41,539 nt of DNA from Symsagittifera roscoffensis (Eukaryota; Xenacoelomorpha; Acoela; Convolutidae), in assembly GCF_963678635.1 (NCBI RefSeq), contig NC_087063.1, positions 33,246,599-33,288,137 on the forward strand. The letters run 5' to 3'. A program made the translations under genes and the position numbers. Below are positions 21,501 to 30,500 of the stretch, piece after piece (position 1 is the stretch's first letter; each line of letters opens with the position of its first letter). The notes beneath the pieces were generated by a model, which ran no database searches, was not told where the DNA came from, and saw only the letters and a list, made by a program, of their open reading frames with translations.

Positions 21501-24500
21501 TTGCCAACCGCCTGAATTTCATCATGGACTCAACATCTCCACTGGACTGGAGATACGTGCCCAGCAAAGACAACCCTGCAGACGACGGAACACGTGGTTA
21601 CAAAGCATGTGACATGACTACCGATTCACGATGGATCAAAGGACCCGACTTCTTGTTAAGACCATCATCAGATTGGCCTAATCACCCGCCAGCACAACCT
21701 ACAGCCGATATTCATCTGACAGACAACGACCCACACCCGCCAACATCAGTAATCGACTTCAACCGATTTAGCACTTGGACAAGAGCACTCAGAGTTACTT
21801 CATATGTTCTTCTCTTCGCAGAAAACATCAAAAGGAAGACACGCCAGAGCCTCTCACTTCAACACCTCACCTTAGGATTCGCATGGATCATTAAACACTC
21901 ACAGAATCATTCCCCAAGGAAATAGCATGCCTGACAAAGAAATCTGACATTCCACCCCGCAGCCCTCAACAACCTCTTTGCCCCTTCATCGACGATCACG
22001 GATACTTACGTGCCAAAGGACGACTACAGAAAGCCCCGCTTCTACTTTGCAGCCGACATCCAGTCATTCTGAACGCAGAAAACTACCCAATACAACTCTT
22101 CATGAAGCAAACACACGAAATAAATTCCCATTGTGGAATGGAACACACCAGAAGCATTCTTCAGCAGGACTTTTGGATCATAAGATCACGCAAGCATCTG
22201 AAGAAAACTATTCGACAATGCATACCTTGCCGACGCCTTCGACAGGAACCAGTGAAGCCTCTGATGGCAGATCTACCCCTACAACGACTCCCTTTATCGG
22301 AAAACAGTTACCCCTTCTACTCAACAGGAATTGACTTCTTTGGACCCTTTGCCACGCGGAACAACGACGAGTACAGTAAGCGATACGTTCTCTTCTTCAC
22401 CTGCCTCGTCACGCGAGCAGTTCATTCAGAAATATGCCAGCAAATTGACACAAACTCAACTCTACAAGCCATACGCCGTTTCATCGCTAGACGCGGTAAA
22501 CCCAGGATCATCTTCTCTGACAACGGAAAAGCCTTCGTTGCAGCTGACAAGGAATTACAGGAAAGCCTTTCTGAGATTCAACACAGCAACGACTTCAACA
22601 ATCAATGCCAATTACTTGGAATAACCTGGAAATTCAACCCACCTGCAGCTCCTCACTTTGGTGGATCATGGGAACGCCTCATAAAAACATTTAAGATTGC
22701 CTTCTACAAAGTCATTGGAACACGGGCACTGGACGACGAAACTCTGTCAACCTTCACGTGCGAGGTTGAAGCTATGATGAATTCTCGCCCGCTAACCCAC
22801 GTCTCATCAGACCCAACCGACGACGAGCCCCTTACACCCAATCACCTTCTACTAGGACGACCAACAAACAATTTGCCTCCCGGATTGTTTCTCCCTCGCC
22901 ACACAACGGACAAGAAAACTTGGAAACAAGCTCAAGCCTTGAGTCAACAGTTCTGGAACAGATACCTCAAAGACTACTTGCCAACCTTGACAACCCGAAC
23001 GAAATGGACAAAGCAAGTGGAAAATCTTCGGCAAGGAGACCTTATATGGATACTGGAAGACCTAACGCCTCGAGGTCTTTGGCCCCTGGGACGGGTACTT
23101 CGTACTTTCCCAGGTGCAGACGGAATCGTTCGCTCCTGCGAAATTAAAACTAGCAGGGGGATTCTACACCGACCAGCAGTCAAACTCTCGCGAGTATTGG
23201 ACCACAGTAACAACTAGATGACCAACATGATCAACGACAGCTAACAACTAGATGACCATTACAATCAACGACGACGTGCCATCAGCTGACAATCAACGAA
23301 CTATTTTCTAATTTGCAACCTGCAAATGGGCCCGGCTATGTCTACGACATTTGAACTTGATTCTTTGCCGAACCTAATTTTGCCACATTTTTGACATGAT
23401 TATGCCGCCAAATTAGTAAACTGAAAGACTCAAAACTCAAAAATCAAAAAGAAATCATTTAAAAGCAACAACTAAACTACGATTTGAAATTGGAATCTGA
23501 ATCACCCAAAAGTATTGCCATAGTCACTTCCACATCCATATAGAATTTTAAAAAAACAGACAAAAATATCCGGTTTTTGCACAAGAGCTCGAAAATTTTG
23601 AGCACAAGACTTTAAAAAAGTTTACAAAAGAGTTTTCATTTTTGATCTAAATTTCCAGCTAGACTTTTAGTAAAGGGCGACTGAATTAATTTTAAAAATG
23701 CAAAAAAAAGGTAATACTAATACTAGCTATTAGTCCGTTTGTCTTGACCCGTTTGTCTTGACACTGAGACACCTTTTAAGATTTTTTGGAATCCGTGTCA
23801 AGACTAATAGGGCTTTTTATATTCTACTACTATTTGGGGTAAACAAAATTGACAAATAAAGAGTTCCTTCCGACTTCGTGGAGTGGTCGGAACAATAACA
23901 TAATATCCGGTTGCTAAGCAAGTAGCCCAAAATGTTACCAGTCACCATCGCGGAATGTACGCAAATGGAACTTTTATGTCTGGGAGGCAAATTTTAGCTT
24001 CTTCTATTCCTGTGCACTGAAAAAAAAAACTAGACATTGAAAAATCTTGATTGAAGAATCAGGCGCGGATCTAGGAATTTCTCAAGGGGGGCGGATTTTC
24101 AAAACAATGCTTCTGCGCCGGAGGCAAAATTTGAAAAAACATACAAAAACGGCATTTTTATGAGGTTTTTGGAAATTTTTGACCAAAAATCGCGTTTTTT
24201 CGGCGCGCGCTCTTCCTCAAAATAAGTATAGATTGGCTTTGAAGGCGCCTTTAGAAAAATTTTAAGGTCATTCAGCCAGAAATTGATATCTCAAAATAGT
24301 ACAAAGGGGGACCCTTTGGGTCGGCAGGGGGGTCCGCCCTCTCCCTAAATCCACTACTGTGAAGAATTGAGTAGAATGAGAATTTTCTCAAGCGGATGAA
24401 TAGTCTAAGCTAACATTGGAGCAAAAACCTACGTGATGGTAATTTCCGTCTTTACCTTTTTGAAATCATCTTCAGTCATTAGTACGAGATGTTGCGGGGT

Positions 24501-27500
24501 GAGCTTCCCGTTAGATATCCACTCGAAAAGGTCCTTATTAGCATCGAGGTACTGCAACACTCGATTAAGACAATCGTTGTACTGTTGGTTCAATTCCTTG
24601 TGGCAATAGCAAAACAGGTTCAACTCAAAGTCTGTTGCGACCGTGTGTAGCAAGGACGAGTTCACTGACTTGCCAGTGATCTGCTTCTGATTCGACAACA
24701 ACTCGATCAGTTTTCTGAAAACATATCGGTTATTTTGTTAGACAAAAGACAAGCAGTCGAACCTAATCGCATAACATTTATTTCGATTTTCCATCAGCCA
24801 AGTTAATTTAAAAAACATTTTTGTCGCAGAATGTAAATTGTCAATTTTAGGAGATACATTTCTTTCCTACTTTTCTTTCCTACTTTTCTTTCCGCAACTG
24901 AAATTGGGCCAACATACCTGGAGCAGAAACTCTATGTTTTCTGACACAGAGCCGAAGATGAGATTCGAACTACTTGCGATACAAACAGTAATGACTGTGA
25001 TTAAAATCAAATGAAAAAAAAAATTGAAAAAAATCAAGAAAGGTTTTTGTCAATAAAAATTATAAACATAGCCAACAGTTCGAAAAGAGTCAATGAACGC
25101 AAGAAAACAGAAAAAAATACTGACTAGAACAATTAAAGATTGTCGATTTTTGATAAAATATAACCCAATTTGAGAAAACTGGATCAATAGATAATTTTTA
25201 TTTCGCTGGGAAATCTGAAAATTGAATTCCATTTTCGAAACTAGAGGTCGATAACGTTTTTAGTGATCTTTACAATTTCGCAGTTCGATTTAAAAAAACC
25301 CTTTCTGTGGAACAAAACCGACAAAAATAAGCAGAGAGACCATAATTAAAACTAGCCTAAATTTTCAGTTTGCAAAAGCAAAAAAAAAACTATTTCGACT
25401 GGAATTGAACTCTCGAATTAGTCTTTTAAAGCATGGGTATTACTAATTTTCAAGTTCCCCTTTTCCTAAGAGCACACGCACGCTCACACAATTACTTTTT
25501 TCGGTCATCAAACGACGCAATTTTTATGCCAAATTCAAAATGTAAGAAAAAGTTCAGCTAGATTTTACCATCATATCAGAATTGATCCAAAGCTTGCACA
25601 GTGCTGTACCCATGATCATTTTGAACACCACCCTCAGGTTTCCAAACCGCCGGTAATTGTCTACAACCCCCATGAACTACGTACTGCAGAGAAAGTTTTT
25701 GATCATAAATGATGTGGCGCAACGGTAGTGATGGTGCCCAGCAATCATATGGTTGCGGGTTCAAATCGCACGGTCGCTGCAATTTACAAGTTGAGCTCTT
25801 GTAAAATTGTCATAGCTTAGTTAAACTTAAATAATTAGTCTTAGGGTTAGGGCTTTGTTTGGTTAACTAAAAATAGATAGCTAATTTCTGAAAAAATACT
25901 TAATTTAAAATAATTTTAAAACTAAAGGATTAGAGAACAGCAAATCCCACAATACTCAACCAATGTAAAAGATTATCGATGCTCTTAAAATATGATTATC
26001 GATGCTCTTCGATGTTATTGAATCTTCTCACCTGCTGAGCACTTTCTTGTTCTTAGCCCTGGTCTCCTCCAGAATCTCAGAATGCTTCTTCTCTGGCATC
26101 ACAATTTCATATGTAGGATTGCGTCTCAGCCACTTGTACAGATCGCCAATATTGGGCGCCCTGCTTCCATCCACCGTTATATTGGCCTGGCGGTCTAAAA
26201 GTCGAACTACGATCTTGTCCTGAGAGGAGGACACTTCTGGGTTCTGAATTCCCTCCTCAGATCCAGATTTGTAGCCGACTGCGTTGTGGAATTTACTCAC
26301 GTGTCTCTTGATGCAGTTTTTCTGACAGAAATTACTCTCACCTGAAACAAAGCTTTACAAAAAAAACAACCGAAAACATAATTGGTGACTAAATTAAAAA
26401 CAAGAGCGATCGATTTCTGAACAAGAAACAATGTTCGGCCAGTTACCAACTCGTAAAAGGTTTCTATTTTTGCAGATCAAAAATGCCTCCCCACTTTTTG
26501 AGCTTGAAACACAAACATACTCTTTGCTTCTCTGTGTTTTTGTACCACTAACAGTTCATAATTCGAATCATTTTCTAATTGCCTTTAGTTTTCTTCCCCT
26601 CAATTAACTTTCCCTCTGTTATTGAATTAGAAACACTGAAAAAAGACTGCTCCTATATATGGGCAAGCAAAATAGCAAAAATCATTCCTGTTGAACGATA
26701 TCAAATATCAAGTGTAACAAGACTGCTCGTACCAGGGCAAAACCCTGAATTATGCGTCTTTCAAGTTCGATGGAGTAGTGTTCACTTTTCAAAAATGGAT
26801 AAAACTTACAGAAAAACTATTAAAAAAACTTTTTAAATTTTCTGAGACTTTTGAAAATCATCTCCCACACTATAAAAAAAGTATTAAAAGATATATTCCG
26901 CATATAGCAGAGTATTAAGTACACCAAATAGCATGCCTAAATTAAATTTCGAACAATTTCTAAGACGGATTCAATTAATCTCCGCTTACGCGTTAATAGC
27001 ACGAAATATATCGCGCTTTAATCTTCCCAAAACGGCCATCTTTGAACCCCATTACTTTAAAAAATATGATCACAGGCGAAATGTTTTTGTTTTGAATTTG
27101 AGCCCAGGACAACTATCTTTTGAATGATATAAAAAAGTTCCATCAAAAACTGCCTGTTTAAAAGTTCAAAATTGCCTGGAGAAAAAAACAGACTGCTCGT
27201 ATCAGGGCAAAGCCCTGATTCTTCCGACTGCTTTTTCGGGTATATGGAGTAGTGTTTGCTTTAAGCAATAAGATGAAAGTTCCAAAAAAATTTTAAACTT
27301 TAAAAAAACTTTAATTTTTTTTCGTAAAAACTATTCCCCCACGCGCTATCTAAATCTCAAAATGACATATTTTGCATACAGCAAAGTTTTAAATAGACCA
27401 ATAAGCATGACTCAATTCAATTTGAACAATTTTTAAGACGGATTAAAAAAACCTGCGCTCTGCGGTAATAAATAGCACGAAATCTATCGCGCGTTAACTG

Positions 27501-30500
27501 TCCCAAAAAGGCCATCTTTAGACCTCCAAAAATTTACAAAAAAAAACGATCACAAGTTGAAGGTCTTTTTAAGTTTGAGAGCAGGACAACAATATCTTTC
27601 GAACGATAGAAAAATTTCCATCAAAAATTGGTAGTTCAAAAGTCGAAACTGGTCTGGGGAAAAACAAGACTGCTCGTATTCCGACTGCCTTTCAATGCAC
27701 ATTGAGTAGTGTTTGCTTTCAACAGAGATAAAAAAATTCAAAAAATTGTTTTAAAATTGAGATCAGAACAACAATCTTTCTTCGAAACTCCTTTTCTTCA
27801 AAATTCGGAACAAAAACCACCCCGAGCACAAACATTCCGTCTTTTTCTTCGCCATTTGAGTCAAAAGAAATTAGCTTGCCTCAATTTGATTCGGAACAAT
27901 TTTGTAGTGCGGGAAAAGGCGCCATGCATCAGTCGCGGGCAAAGTCGGTTCCGCTTTGAGCATCATAAACCAAATTTCACAGCGTGCAAAAGTTAGTCCA
28001 GGCTAGAGCCTGGCAAAATAGATAATTTTCAAATCTCCAAAACGCAGGGAGACGATATCTTCAATGTAAAAAAAAGTTTTATTTTGATCGCCGAAAATCG
28101 ATTGAATAAAAAACAACCCAGACATAAATATTCCGAACTTTTTCGAAAGTCCGAACAAAAAAAAAGGAAAAAAAACTCGACGCTAACCTCCACCAACAGT
28201 GACCGGCTTCCCGCAGGTTGGCACAATACATTTTCTACCACTGCCTCCTTCTCTGATCTTGACAGATTTCGGACGGTGTCCCCTCGATTTCGAACTCAGA
28301 GCATCATCCGCAAAAACCTCTCTAGGTTCATCCGCTTGTTGCACGACTTTGGGCTGCGGCTTGCTGGGTGATAAAGCTGGTTTGTCATCTTTCTTCTTCT
28401 TTTTCTTCGGCTTCTTGAATAGATCTTCATCGAGCAGTCGTAACTTCGCGTCATCATCATTCTCTGTTGCGTTTGGTGGTGCACTACTCTCAGTTTCGGT
28501 AGCTTCTAATTTTTTCGGCTTTGACACAGATTCGACCGGTTTCGATGTCGTTTTTTCATCGTCCGACGAACTGACGGGTCTAATTTTCTTTTTCGGTTTG
28601 GCAATCGGAGGTGGAGATCTCTCTTGCTTCTTTTCTTTTTTCTTTTTCTTTTTGCTTCTCGGTGGTGAACTGGGTTCTACGAACTCGTCGCCTGAAGAAA
28701 CCATCTTTCTAGGCTTTGACGGTCCAGGTTGCTCAATTTCTTTTTCGGATTCATCCTTTTCTTCTTCAACATCTTTTGATGGGGTATTCACGATTTCATT
28801 TGATTCTGAAGACATTGGCCGCGTTGTCACTTCCAAACCTGCCAACGCTTCCATTGATACTTCTTCCTCTTCTTTAACATCTTCCTCCTCATGTTTGACT
28901 TCACGTTCTTCAGGTTTTACCTCTTCTTTGTCCGTGGATTTATTTGGAATAGGTTCGGTCTTTTTAGAATCGAGTGATGACATTACTTGGATCGGTGGAA
29001 CTGCTGGTTTAAATGGCTTTCCCTCGCCTCCAATAATTTGTTTTATTTCTGCGCTTCTATGCCAGGGAAGTTTTGACGCTACGGATAGTTCTGGTTTCTT
29101 AATGAAGTCTTTTTTGAATTTTTTCTTGACTTTTTCGTCATCCGAAGAACTGGAATCTGAAGACGAGTCACGCTTCGCTTTAATGTTCACAGAAGCGTCT
29201 TTATTTTTAATTGCTTTTAGCTTCGCATTTGCAATTTGACTGGCCTTTAACGACTGTTCTCTCAGCTTGCGAATCTCTTGTTTATTTATTCGTGCTCCCT
29301 TATTGCACTTTTCCAGCACATCTGCTGGTAATCTAGGGCATAAGATGATGGGATCCATCTTTAGTTTCGGACTGTTCTTGTACAGAGAATTGAGTTTTGC
29401 CTTCTGTTGCTTCGACATACTCTTTTTAGACGCATCTTTTCGCCTTGAACTTGAATCATCGTCAGACGAGGATCCCGAAGATGAATCTGACGAAGATCCA
29501 CTACTGGAATCGGAACTCGAATCATCCGAGCTTGAGCTGCTCTCTGAAGTTTTCTTGGTTCTCTTAGGACTTGGAGGAACCATCATTGGCTGGGGTTTCA
29601 TAGACAACAGAGTGTCTTCTTCGTCATCCGAGGAGACTTCCTTAGCCGCAATTTCTTCGGGCTCATTCGCAGCTGGAACCTCAGAAGAATCAGCTCCTGG
29701 TTTCACCACGGTCTTAGAATCATCGTCACTATCTTTGATAGACGAATCCGCTTCAGCTTTAGCAACTACTGGCTTCTTTGGAGTATCACTGATTTCCGCC
29801 GATTCAATTTTTATGTCATATTTCGGTTCAGATTCTAGCTTGGTTGTAGCAGCTGAATCAGTTTTTTCCGATTGAAGTTCCTCGACATGTGTGGGTTTAA
29901 TTCGGGGTTCTAGTTCATTTGCATCTTCCTTTTGTTTCATCTCAGCCGAAATTTCCTCGATACTGCTGTCTAGATTTTGTATTTCTGTAGGCTGGCTAAA
30001 AGATGAGTTAGACCACACCATTTCTGAATCACTTTCCGCTTTGGTCGCTACATTATCGACGTTTTTCGCGGCGCTTTCTCGTGTAGAAGTAATTTCATTA
30101 CTCTCATTTGCTGCTGTAGAAGAAACTACCTCAGTTGGCGTATCGGTGGTCAATTCTACTGGTCTTTCGGATACTTCTTCAACAGCTTCTGAGTCTGATT
30201 CGTCCGCCGATGAGTCCTGAGCAGAACCACTTTCTGATTCTGCAGCTGATTTACTGTTAGAGTCAACACTGGAACTGATGGGTACAATTGGGTCGAAAAC
30301 TGGCATAAGTGCAGCTGCTGGTTTAGGGAGTGGTGCGGTACTTTTGATTGGCTGCTCAGGAATGACCACTGGTTCTTCCAAAAATACAGGAGCTGAGTCA
30401 AAAACAGGAGCCAATACAGACGCCTGAGGTTTGCTGGTCGACTTACTGCTAGAAAATATTGGCGTTGCAATTTCGAAAACGGGAGCCAGTGCCGATTTAA

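Larger units (their letters stand above)
17881..23526 (+). mobile_element. BEL/Pao LTR retrotransposon, 5646 bp, recent insertion
   Basis: The element carries two LTRs (17881-18068 and 23339-23526), a primer-binding site, and gag, protease, reverse transcriptase, RNase H and integrase in BEL/Pao order, with flanking CTTCC duplications. The LTRs match at all 188 positions, so it inserted recently. It lies in intron 3 of the DIDO-like gene in the opposite orientation, 64 bases from the 3' splice acceptor of exon 4. Without it the intron would be about 990 bases. The internal region is C- and A-rich, unlike its AT-rich host. It appears non-autonomous as read, because the pol frame breaks near 21895 and gag lacks an early ATG. 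No env-like frame follows integrase. Confidence 0.95.
24715..26031 (-). other. Intron 2 of the DIDO-like gene
   Basis: 1317 bases with no coding content. It includes a tandem run of TTTCTTTCCTACT near 24858-24894, the dispersed repeat at 25066-25280 and a tRNA-like block at 25711-25778. Near 24960 the block GATTCGAACTACTTGCGAT also occurs, diverged, near 31308 as CCTCGAACCACTTGCGATT. On the minus strand this block resembles a tRNA box B, so it may be the edge of a SINE. Confidence 0.5.

Noticed and set aside
21890-21910. Programmed -1 frameshift signal in the BEL element
   Set aside because: No canonical X-XXY-YYZ heptamer is visible at the overlap, so it is not annotated as a recoding site.
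25711-25778. Functional tRNA-Met gene
   Set aside because: No acceptor stem pairs and the anticodon stem is imperfect; kept as a tRNA-like repeat.
28199-30220. Long plus-strand frames opposite the first DIDO-like exon (up to 346 codons)
   Set aside because: They are Ser/Phe-rich shadows of the acidic and Lys-rich coding strand; the minus strand has the PHD finger and consistent splicing.
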